DNA of 18,231 bases from Coxiellaceae bacterium UBA6002 (lineage in GTDB: Bacteria > Pseudomonadota > Gammaproteobacteria > UBA6002): assembly GCA_002429595.1 (NCBI GenBank), contig DJAM01000074.1:1-18231 (forward strand). Direction: 5' to 3'. This document shows, piece by piece, positions 1 through 6,522 of the stretch; position 1 is the first letter of the stretch; every line of letters begins with the position of its first letter. Under the pieces are notes generated by a model. It saw only the letters and a list, made by a program, of their open reading frames with translations, did no database searches and was not told the DNA's origin. The position numbers and the translations under genes are program-made.

Positions 1-33
1 GAGAAATGGATTCCCGCCTTCGCGGGAATGACA
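1..33. repeat. Right end of dispersed GGGAAT-type palindromic repeat
   Basis: An 8-bp perfect stem (ATTCCCGC at 10-17, GCGGGAAT at 22-29, loop CTTC) is followed by GACA. The preceding ATGG matches the right half of the longer copies at 8452-8628 and 12575-12651, so this is probably the right half of a full element that starts outside the window. It ends about three bases before the stop codon of the minus-strand membrane protein gene, so it could act as a 3' RNA-stabilising or terminating hairpin for that gene. The form ATTCCC...GGGAAT resembles the dRS3-type repeats known from Neisseria; relatedness by descent is not claimed. Confidence 0.8.
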
Positions 34-35
34 GC

Positions 36-560
36 CTATAAATCAGGTATTAGCAATGGAATGATTATAAAAATAAGTCTAAATAAGTTAGCCGCCCAAA
101 AGATCAGACTCATTAAAATAATTACGCTTCTACCCCACACTGCAAACTTTACTAAATAATTTGTTTTATAAACTAATCTTTGTAGGTTGATAAGCTGCAC
201 TAACCGATAAACGGTGTAAATTATTGCTGTTGGCACAACCATTGAAATGAAGAAATAATGACAAACTGTAAATTCGGTTACAATTTGTAAAAGATACATG
301 GCGATAATGGAAATAAGACTGTAGCGCATCTTGTCATATTGCCAGTCTTTGAGTAACCACACAGTCGGTAGACCAAACCCAAAAATAATCCCAAGTGGAC
401 ACCAGGAATGATACTTCTCCGCGCTCGGGAGTTTCTCCATTAGAAATGGCCAAATATCATGCTGAACGGTAATAGCTATCGTAAAGATGATAAAACTAAT
501 CATCAGGAACGATATTTTGGTCCCAAAAAGGTAGTTTTTATTCACCAAGCTACTTTTCAT
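36..560 (-). CDS. Hypothetical multi-pass inner membrane protein
   Basis: The gene encodes 174 residues from the ATG at 558-560. I prefer this start because AAGGA (complement of 566-570) lies five bases upstream; a GTG at 588-590 would add ten residues but has no comparable ribosome binding site. The protein is very hydrophobic, with about five membrane segments (roughly residues 12-32, 55-71, 80-102, 103-122 and 143-170) and short basic loops between the later ones. I recognise no family motif, and nothing points to a catalytic role. The gene is transcribed away from leuS and ends beside a palindromic repeat. The long open frame, good ribosome binding site and coherent membrane pattern make it a real gene, but its function is unknown. 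Confidence 0.7.
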   Translation of the reverse strand: MKSSLVNKNYLFGTKISFLMISFIIFTIAITVQHDIWPFLMEKLPSAEKYHSWCPLGIIFGFGLPTVWLLKDWQYDKMRYSLISIIAMYLLQIVTEFTVCHYFFISMVVPTAIIYTVYRLVQLINLQRLVYKTNYLVKFAVWGRSVIILMSLIFWAANLFRLIFIIIPLLIPDL

Positions 561-711
561 TCTAATCCTTGAGCTAACAGGGTTAAGCACGCTTGTCTTA
601 AGGCCTGGTATTTACTCGAATCCGATGAGAAGCCCGGTAGGAATTGACAAAAGGTGCTGAAAAGAAATCTTAAAATAAACTTATGGTAACATTACTTCGT
701 GCTAATTAGTA

Positions 712-797
712 GCCCCACGAAGTGGGACCTTAAATCGTTCCCGTTCCCGAAATATAATGGCACATATATTTCGGGAACGTGTACGTGGACGATTTAA
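712..797. repeat. Hairpin plus large nested palindrome upstream of leuS
   Basis: The inner arms are a perfect 14-bp inverted repeat (743-756 against 765-778, sequence GTTCCCGAAATATA) with an 8-base loop ATGGCACA. The outer arms are a second perfect 9-bp inverted repeat (730-738 against 789-797, TTAAATCGT/ACGATTTAA), so the whole 68 bases fold on one axis. A separate small hairpin, CCCAC-GAA-GTGGG, lies directly to the left. No T run follows in either direction, so it is not an ordinary terminator. It may be a mobile palindromic repeat, a protein-binding site or a structured leader. Confidence 0.75.
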
Positions 798-816
798 AAG
801 CCACTGGAAAAGAAGG

Positions 817-844
817 TTGAGAAATTCTCTTAGTGCGGTATTCT
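817..844 (+). promoter_or_regulatory. Probable sigma-70 promoter for leuS
   Basis: TTGAGA (817-822) and TATTCT (839-844) are separated by 16 bases. A start near 851 would give a leader of about 25 bases carrying AGAAGAG (864-870) five bases before the leuS ATG. The match is moderate and inferred by eye. Confidence 0.4.
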
Positions 845-875
845 GTAGTGTTTTTTAATTTTTAGAAGAGCAGCC

Positions 876-3344
876 ATGTCAAATAACGACTATGACCCAA
901 AGCAGATTGAGCAAGAAGCACAAAGCTTTTGGGGTCAGAATCATTCCTTCGAAGTCAGAGAAGATCTCAATACTGAAAAATTCTATTGCCTTTCCATGTT
1001 GCCCTATCCAAGTGGCGAACTTCATATGGGGCATGTGCGTAATTACACAATCGGCGATGTGATTGCCCGCTATCAGCGGATGCTTGGTAAGAACGTATTA
1101 CAACCGATGGGTTGGGATGCATTTGGTCTGCCTGCCGAAAATGCTGCGATTAAAAATCAGCTGCCTCCTGCGAAGTGGACCAAAAAAAATATTGAAGAGA
1201 TGCGAGTACAGTTACAACAACTTGGCTATGCCATTGATTGGAAAAGAGAAATTGCCACGTGCGATCCTGACTATTATCGTTGGGAGCAATGGCTATTTAT
1301 TAAGCTTTATAAGAAAGGCTTAGCGTATCAGAAAAATGCAGTCGTGAATTGGGATCCAGTGGATCATACAGTTCTTGCCAATGAGCAAGTTATTAACGGT
1401 CGAGGCTGGCGCTCGGGAGCCTTGGTTGAACGCAAAGAAATTTCTCAATGGTTTTTAAAAATCACGGCTTATGCCGACGAATTACTTAACGACTTGAACC
1501 AGCTCGAAGGCTGGCCGGAGCAAGTCAAAACGATGCAGCGCAACTGGATTGGAAAATCTGAAGGTGTGGAATTGTCGTTTAAAGTCCAAGAACGACCCGA
1601 AGAAAAACTATCGATTTTTACGACTCGCCCGGACACGCTCATGGGCGTCACCTATGTGGCGATTGCACCAGAGCATCCGCTAGCGGCCATTGCTTCCGAA
1701 TCAAATGATCAGATCAAAGAATTTATAGCGAGTTGCCGCAATATCAAAGTGGCGGAAGCGGAACTGGCTACTATGGAAAAACAAGGAATTCCGACTGTTT
1801 TTCATGCCATTAATCCTTTAACAAATCAGCCAGTGCCGATTTGGATCGCCAATTATGTGTTGATGGACTATGGCTCAGGTGCCGTGATGGCGGTCCCCGG
1901 TCATGACCAACGTGACTTTGAGTTTGCTCACAAATATCATTTACCTATCAAACAAGTCATCAAGCCATTTGACAATCAAGATTGGGATATCGATAAGGAA
2001 GCGTTTATCGAACATGGGACTCTAATTGATTCCGGAAAATTCACGGGCTTATCTTCGGATTCAGCAATTAATGAAATTGCTAACTACCTCGAGCAGTCAT
2101 CTTTAGGCAAGAAAGTGACCCATTATCGACTGCGCGACTGGGGAGTTTCTCGCCAACGTTATTGGGGAGCGCCAATCCCGATTATTTACTGCGACTCATG
2201 CGGAGCCGTGCCTGTACCGGAACAAGATCTACCCGTACTGTTACCACTTGATGTGGTACCTGAGGGAACTGGCTCACCTTTGAAGCAAATGCCACAATTC
2301 TACGAGACGACTTGCCCCAATTGCGGCGAGCCAGCCAAACGCGAAACTGATACCTTTGATACTTTTATGGAATCATCTTGGTACTATGCACGTTATTGCA
2401 GTTATGATCAGCACAAAGCGATGCTCGATGATCGGACTCGTTATTGGACGCCAGTTGATCAATACATTGGTGGCATTGAACACGCCATTTTACATCTGCT
2501 CTATGCTCGTTTCATTCACAAACTTTTGCGTGATGAAGGCTTAGTCAATTCGAAGGAACCCTTTGCGCGCTTATTGACTCAAGGAATGGTTCTTAAAGAT
2601 GGCGCTAAGATGTCAAAATCGAAGGGTAATGTTGTTTCTCCAACTGCACTCATTGAGCAATATGGTGCTGATACCGTTCGATTGTTTACTATTTTCGCTG
2701 CACCGCCTGAGCAATCTCTAGAGTGGTCGCAAGAAGGTGTCGAAGGGGCTTATCGCTTTCTACGTCGTGTCTGGGTATTAGTCGATCAACTCAAACCAAA
2801 ACTCAAAGTCATTCATTATCGAGATTCACATCTTGATATCAGTGATCTGAATTCGGCACAAAAAGATACTCGCAAACAAATTCATAGCATTTTAAAACAA
2901 GCAAATAGTGACATGGAGCGTATGCAGCTGAATACTGTGGTATCTGCTGGTATGAAATTATTTAATATCTTAAATGATGTAAACCATCACGATGACTCTA
3001 ACCTACCTCTTTTGCAAGAAGGGTTAAGTATTTTATTACGCTTGTTATCACCGATTATTCCGCATCTGGCTCATCATCTTTGGAGAGAACTCAACTACGG
3101 GCATGACATTCTTAAAGCCCCCTGGCCCAAAGTTGATAACCGAGCACTTAAGACCGATACCATTAATATGGTGGTCCAGGTGAATGGCAAGTTGCGTGGT
3201 GAAATACATATTCCAATTGATGCTGACAAAGATACAATTACGGCACTTGCTTTATCTAATCCACACGTGCAAAAATTTATTGAGGAAAAACCACATAAAA
3301 AAATTGTCATAGTGCCCCATAAACTTATTAATATCGTCCTTTAA
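876..3344 (+). CDS. leuS: Leucyl-tRNA synthetase
   Basis: This is a full-length class I aminoacyl-tRNA synthetase of 822 residues that charges tRNA-Leu with leucine in the cytoplasm. The HIGH motif appears as HMGH at residues 50-53 and the ATP-binding KMSKS loop at 578-582. The CP1 editing domain is present, with the threonine-rich TTRPDT starting at residue 249 and the conserved aspartate of GHDQRD at 344. A CxxC...CxxC zinc-type pair (CDSCG and CPNCG, around 439-488) is kept. The cysteines of the first E. coli zinc site are replaced (NWDPVD, GRGWRSG), a variation common in this family. The gene is the first of a tight run with lptE and holA. A tRNA-Leu gene lies at the far right of the same window. 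Confidence 0.99.
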   Translation: MSNNDYDPKQIEQEAQSFWGQNHSFEVREDLNTEKFYCLSMLPYPSGELHMGHVRNYTIGDVIARYQRMLGKNVLQPMGWDAFGLPAENAAIKNQLPPAKWTKKNIEEMRVQLQQLGYAIDWKREIATCDPDYYRWEQWLFIKLYKKGLAYQKNAVVNWDPVDHTVLANEQVINGRGWRSGALVERKEISQWFLKITAYADELLNDLNQLEGWPEQVKTMQRNWIGKSEGVELSFKVQERPEEKLSIFTTRPDTLMGVTYVAIAPEHPLAAIASESNDQIKEFIASCRNIKVAEAELATMEKQGIPTVFHAINPLTNQPVPIWIANYVLMDYGSGAVMAVPGHDQRDFEFAHKYHLPIKQVIKPFDNQDWDIDKEAFIEHGTLIDSGKFTGLSSDSAINEIANYLEQSSLGKKVTHYRLRDWGVSRQRYWGAPIPIIYCDSCGAVPVPEQDLPVLLPLDVVPEGTGSPLKQMPQFYETTCPNCGEPAKRETDTFDTFMESSWYYARYCSYDQHKAMLDDRTRYWTPVDQYIGGIEHAILHLLYARFIHKLLRDEGLVNSKEPFARLLTQGMVLKDGAKMSKSKGNVVSPTALIEQYGADTVRLFTIFAAPPEQSLEWSQEGVEGAYRFLRRVWVLVDQLKPKLKVIHYRDSHLDISDLNSAQKDTRKQIHSILKQANSDMERMQLNTVVSAGMKLFNILNDVNHHDDSNLPLLQEGLSILLRLLSPIIPHLAHHLWRELNYGHDILKAPWPKVDNRALKTDTINMVVQVNGKLRGEIHIPIDADKDTITALALSNPHVQKFIEEKPHKKIVIVPHKLINIVL

Positions 3345-3345
3345 T

Positions 3346-3858
3346 ATGCGCAATTACTTAGTTCGTTTTATTGGATTAATCACTGCACTATTTTTTATCT
3401 TATGTAGCACGGGCTGTGGTTTCCATCTTCGTGGTCAAAACGTTTTGCCACCGCGATTACATTATTTAGCGTTAGTCTCTGGCACACCTTATGGGGATTT
3501 TGAAACAACATTGCGTAATTCGCTAACTCGTATTGGCATTAATGTTACGCGCTGCAATCCAGCACCAGTTACCTTGCATATTTTAGGTGCCGGCCCTTAT
3601 TGTGACGTTCCAACTATCGGCGGTAGCAATCAAGCACGAATCTATGTTTATTATTATGCCGTCACTTTTGAAGTTTATGACGAGCAACATTGTCAAATAA
3701 TTCCGCCACAAACTGTCACCGCAACGCGAAGCATTATAGTGAATGCAGGGACCGCGTTAGAGTCAACTGGACAATTGTCAATTTCTATTCATGACATGCA
3801 AGTTGAAACATCTCATATGATTATTAATATGTTAAACGCTCCCGCAATGTTTAGGTAA
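3346..3858 (+). CDS. lptE: LPS-assembly lipoprotein LptE
   Basis: The product is a 170-residue outer-membrane lipoprotein that plugs the LptD barrel and helps insert lipopolysaccharide into the outer leaflet. It begins with a basic N-terminus and a hydrophobic stretch, followed by a lipobox-like STGC with the lipidated cysteine at residue 24. The sequence directly after it, GFHLRG, matches the family's conserved start of the mature protein (GWHLR in E. coli). The gene begins one base after the leuS stop and ends one base before holA, so translation is probably coupled. Position between leuS and holA is the standard gammaproteobacterial arrangement and supports the call, since LptE sequences diverge quickly. 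Confidence 0.93.
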   Translation: MRNYLVRFIGLITALFFILCSTGCGFHLRGQNVLPPRLHYLALVSGTPYGDFETTLRNSLTRIGINVTRCNPAPVTLHILGAGPYCDVPTIGGSNQARIYVYYYAVTFEVYDEQHCQIIPPQTVTATRSIIVNAGTALESTGQLSISIHDMQVETSHMIINMLNAPAMFR

Positions 3859-3859
3859 T

Positions 3860-4870
3860 ATGAAATTAACTTTTCAACAACTTAGCAGCCATTTAAAAAA
3901 TCATTTCTTACCAATTTATTTAATTATTGGCACTGAACCCTTGTTTGTTCAAGAAGCGAAAGATTTAGTTTTTCAAAAAGCAAAGCAGCTCGGATTCTTA
4001 GAATATCAACGACATGAAGTGAATAAAGATTTTAATTGGGAGGTGTTGTTTGAAGCAGTTAATTCTTTATCATTATTTGGTGATAAAACGTTACATGAAC
4101 TACGATTGCATCACAAACCTACCACAAGCGCTGCAAAATTAGTTGCTCCCTTTATTTACAAATTAAACCACGAGAATGCATTAGTTATTTTGTGTGACAA
4201 AGTCGACAGTGCCACGCAAAAAACAAGTTGGTATCAAGCCATTAATGATCAAGGCGCGGTCATCACAATTTGGCCACTGGAAGCAACCGCTTTTCAACAG
4301 TGGTTAAAACAACGCCTACAAGAACAAAACTTAGGTAGTGATCCCCGTTTAGTGCAATTTATTATGGATCAGACCGAAGGCAATGCCTTAGCCGCCGCTC
4401 AAGAAATTGAAAAATTGAAATTACTTTACCCCAATGGTCAAGTTCCTACTCATGACCTGGATAATATTATTGTCGACAACGCCCGTTATGATATTTTCGG
4501 TTTAGTCGATGTGATTTTAGCTGGCAATGCCACCCGCATTACCCAAGTGCTACAAAAAATTAAAGCAGAAGGCATCGAAGCAACTTTGGTTTTGTGGGCA
4601 ATTACTCGAGAAATTCGCGTGCTAATTGATATCTTGCAAGGAATTAAAAATAGAGAGGGCTTAGATTTTATTTTGAAGCGCAATAATGTTTGGGGTAAGC
4701 GTAGTAGTTTGATTAAAAATAATATTGGTAAGTATCGTGTTGAGGAGTTGCATCAGGCTTTGTTGCATGCAGGCAAGATAGATAGATTGATTAAGGGTGT
4801 TGCGAAAGGGAATGTTTGGGATGATTTGCAGCTGCTGGCACTTGGGGTTGGCGGTTGTCTATTTTTATAA
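3860..4870 (+). CDS. holA: DNA polymerase III delta subunit
   Basis: HolA is the 'wrench' of the clamp loader: it opens the beta sliding clamp during replication. The 336 residues are close to the usual length (343 in E. coli). The N-terminus has the family pattern PIYLIIGTEPLFVQEAKD (residues about 18-35), corresponding to the clamp-binding domain. No active Walker motif is expected in delta, and none is seen. It lies between lptE and nadD, as in other gammaproteobacteria. The ribosome binding site is weak and the gap from lptE is one base, which fits translational coupling. Confidence 0.96.
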   Translation: MKLTFQQLSSHLKNHFLPIYLIIGTEPLFVQEAKDLVFQKAKQLGFLEYQRHEVNKDFNWEVLFEAVNSLSLFGDKTLHELRLHHKPTTSAAKLVAPFIYKLNHENALVILCDKVDSATQKTSWYQAINDQGAVITIWPLEATAFQQWLKQRLQEQNLGSDPRLVQFIMDQTEGNALAAAQEIEKLKLLYPNGQVPTHDLDNIIVDNARYDIFGLVDVILAGNATRITQVLQKIKAEGIEATLVLWAITREIRVLIDILQGIKNREGLDFILKRNNVWGKRSSLIKNNIGKYRVEELHQALLHAGKIDRLIKGVAKGNVWDDLQLLALGVGGCLFL

Positions 4871-4874
4871 AACC

Positions 4875-4900
4875 TCCCTCTCCCGCCAGCGGGAGAGGGA
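4875..4900. repeat. CCCTCTCCC-type inverted repeat between holA and nadD
   Basis: A perfect 12-bp stem, TCCCTCTCCCGC (4875-4886) against its complement (4889-4900), starts four bases after the holA stop. On the plus strand it is followed by a run of eight A (4900-4907), not T, so it does not read as an intrinsic terminator for holA. On the minus strand it is followed only by GGTTTTAT. It looks like a short member of the CCCTCTCCC/GGGAGAGGG repeat family also seen after nadD. Confidence 0.8.
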
Positions 4901-4926
4901 AAAAAAAGTAGTTGAGCTAATAATAT

Positions 4927-5562
4927 ATGAAAACAAATAAAGCAATTGGAATTCTAGGTGGCACCTTCGATCCCGTTCACAACGGTCATTTGTACATCGC
5001 AAATTCCGTAGCCAAAAAACTCAACATCCCACAAATTAAATTTATCCCCTGCTACCAACCCGTTCATCGCCATCCAACTGAAGCATCAGTCGAGGAACGA
5101 ATCGCAATGCTAAGGCTAGCTTTAGATAACCAGCCACAATTCGAATTAGACCTAAGAGAGATTACGCGCCAAGGTCCTTCTTACATGATTGATACCCTAA
5201 AATCACTACGACAGGACTACCCTACTTTTCCTATAAATTTATTATTAGGCGCAGATGCTTTTGAGAACATTACTTCATGGAAAAGTTGGGCTGAGCTTCT
5301 GGATTACGGAAATCTTATTGTGATGAATCGTCCTAATGTAACTATGCAAATACCTCACCCATCATTTAAAAATCAAATCACTTCAGACGCTCAAGATCTA
5401 CTACAGACACTTCATGGTCGAGTTTATCAATTTGAAATTGATCCTTGCGAAATTTCTGCCACACAGGTTAGGGAGGATATTAAGAATAACATCGATATTA
5501 GTATGCTCGTGCCTGACAAGGTTAGAGATTATATTGTTGAGCACCATTTGTATTTAGAGTAA
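4927..5562 (+). CDS. nadD: Nicotinate-nucleotide adenylyltransferase
   Basis: NadD transfers AMP from ATP to nicotinate mononucleotide, the central step of NAD synthesis, in the cytoplasm. The 211 residues carry the nucleotidyltransferase signature GGTFDPVHNGH at residues 11-21. Its histidine pair binds ATP. The C-terminal ISATQVR motif (176-182) corresponds to the family's ISSTxIR. Length is normal for bacterial NadD. It keeps its conserved place after holA, but here it is bracketed by two inverted repeats of the same type (4875-4900 and 5567-5641). No good Shine-Dalgarno site precedes the ATG. Confidence 0.98.
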   Translation: MKTNKAIGILGGTFDPVHNGHLYIANSVAKKLNIPQIKFIPCYQPVHRHPTEASVEERIAMLRLALDNQPQFELDLREITRQGPSYMIDTLKSLRQDYPTFPINLLLGADAFENITSWKSWAELLDYGNLIVMNRPNVTMQIPHPSFKNQITSDAQDLLQTLHGRVYQFEIDPCEISATQVREDIKNNIDISMLVPDKVRDYIVEHHLYLE

Positions 5563-5566
5563 TTTC

Positions 5567-5641
5567 AATTTCCCTCACCCCAACCCTCTCCCGCAATTAG
5601 TTCGAAGCATTATGTACAGCCGGGTTGGGGTGAGGGAAATT
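5567..5641. repeat. Long inverted repeat between nadD and rsfS
   Basis: The arms are perfect over 20 bp (5567-5586 and 5622-5641, beginning AATTTCCCTCACCCCAACCC). They are separated by a 35-base core (5587-5621). The left side of the core continues CTCTCCCGC, the sequence seen in the holA/nadD repeat, but the right side lacks the matching GCGGGAGAG, so the core is asymmetric. It starts four bases after the nadD stop. The CCCTCACCCCAACCCTCTCCC pattern is a common repeat type in proteobacterial genomes. With no adjacent T run, it is not a clear terminator. Confidence 0.85.
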
Positions 5642-5660
5642 ATTGTAACCATCATTTTTT

Positions 5661-5689
5661 TTGCCGAAACCCGAAATAAACGCTAAGAT
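5661..5689 (+). promoter_or_regulatory. Possible sigma-70 promoter for the rsfS-rlmH-mrdA unit
   Basis: TTGCCG (5661-5666) and TAAGAT (5684-5689) are spaced by 17 bases, each matching consensus at four of six positions. It lies just after the inverted repeat and 27 bases before the rsfS ATG, a sensible place for an internal promoter of the cluster. Confidence 0.4.
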
Positions 5690-5715
5690 TTGCGATTCGG
5701 TTTAAAGGATGACAA

Positions 5716-6063
5716 ATGGAAACCAATGAAATATTAAATCTAGTAACCAAAGTGCTAGAAGAGAACAAGGCTGAAGAGATCACCCCGATCGATGTTCACG
5801 AATTGACCACCGTTACTTCCTGGATGGTCATTTGTACCGCTACCTCTAAAAGACATGCCAAAGCGCTTGGCGAACACTTAGTCACTCAAATTAAACATAG
5901 TGGCTTGCAACCCTTAGGTGTTGAAGGCGAAGATGAGAGCGAATGGCTATTGGTAGATCTGGGTGATGTAGTGATTCATATCATGTTGGCTGAAACTCGA
6001 AAGTTTTATAGCCTAGAAAAATTGTGGAACGTAACTTTAAAAGCCAGGGAAGATGGTGATTAA
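5716..6063 (+). CDS. rsfS: Ribosomal silencing factor RsfS (Iojap family)
   Basis: RsfS binds ribosomal protein L14 and blocks joining of the subunits, lowering translation when nutrients run short. The 115 residues follow the Iojap/DUF143 pattern: an acidic N-terminal helix, the segment around DVHELTTVTSWMVICTATS (about 23-41), and GEDESEWLLVDLGDVVIHIM (about 76-95). A strong ribosome binding site AAGGA (5705-5709) lies six bases before the ATG. The gene overlaps rlmH by 11 bases, which couples the two ribosome-related genes. The neighbour order nadD-rsfS-rlmH is conserved in gammaproteobacteria. Confidence 0.97.
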   Translation: METNEILNLVTKVLEENKAEEITPIDVHELTTVTSWMVICTATSKRHAKALGEHLVTQIKHSGLQPLGVEGEDESEWLLVDLGDVVIHIMLAETRKFYSLEKLWNVTLKAREDGD

Positions 6064-6520
6064 TATCATTGCCATAGGCAAGCGCATGCCGAATTGGATT
6101 GAAACAGGCTATCAAGAATATGCTAAGCGTATGCCGGTCGACTTCAAACTTAACTTAGTCGAGATTGGAACGTCTAAGCGGCTAGGTAAAGATATTCAAC
6201 GTCATATTGCTCAGGAAGGGGAACTGATGCTTGCGGCCATTCCTAAGAGTAGTTATGTCATCGCGATGGATGTCACTGGTGAACAATGGGATACCCATCA
6301 ATTAGCTGCGCAATTACAAAAGTGGCATGACCAGGATCAAGATATTAGCTTGCTTATTGGTGGACCTGAAGGGTTAGCGTCGAGCTGTCTTGCTAAAGCA
6401 CAAAAAAAATGGTCTTTATCATTATTAACCTTCCCACATACCCTGATCAGAGTTATGCTAGCCGAGCAATTGTATCGAGCATTCACGATCATTTCGAATC
6501 ATCCCTATCATAGAAATTGA
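6053..6520 (+). CDS. rlmH: 23S rRNA pseudouridine-1915 N3-methyltransferase
   Basis: RlmH methylates the pseudouridine at position 1915 of 23S rRNA, in helix 69, using S-adenosylmethionine. It is a small SPOUT (trefoil-knot) enzyme. The 155 residues equal the E. coli length and include the SAM-binding LLIGGPEGL (about residues 100-108) and the C-terminal NHPYHR. The ATG at 6053 gives the exact family length. A GTG at 6056 is better spaced (five bases) from AGGGA at 6046-6050, so the true start could be one codon later. The start lies inside rsfS and the stop overlaps a possible TTG start of mrdA. Confidence 0.97.
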   Translation: MVINIIAIGKRMPNWIETGYQEYAKRMPVDFKLNLVEIGTSKRLGKDIQRHIAQEGELMLAAIPKSSYVIAMDVTGEQWDTHQLAAQLQKWHDQDQDISLLIGGPEGLASSCLAKAQKKWSLSLLTFPHTLIRVMLAEQLYRAFTIISNHPYHRN

Positions 6521-6522
6521 GT

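Larger units (their letters stand above)
591..875. other. Divergent intergenic region upstream of leuS
   Basis: This 285-base stretch contains no convincing gene. It holds a small hairpin (CCCAC at 714-718, GTGGG at 722-726), a large nested palindrome (730-797) and a likely leuS promoter (817-844). It also has a perfect TTGACA at 644-649, but no well-spaced -10 follows it. Confidence 0.7.

Noticed and set aside
644..676. Perfect TTGACA at 644-649 with TAAAAT at 671-676 as a promoter
   Set aside because: The 21-base spacing is too long for sigma-70, and the hexamer at the correct distance is poor.
4875..4907. Strong hairpin after holA as an intrinsic terminator
   Set aside because: On the plus strand it is followed by A residues rather than T, and the minus strand has only a short, displaced T run.
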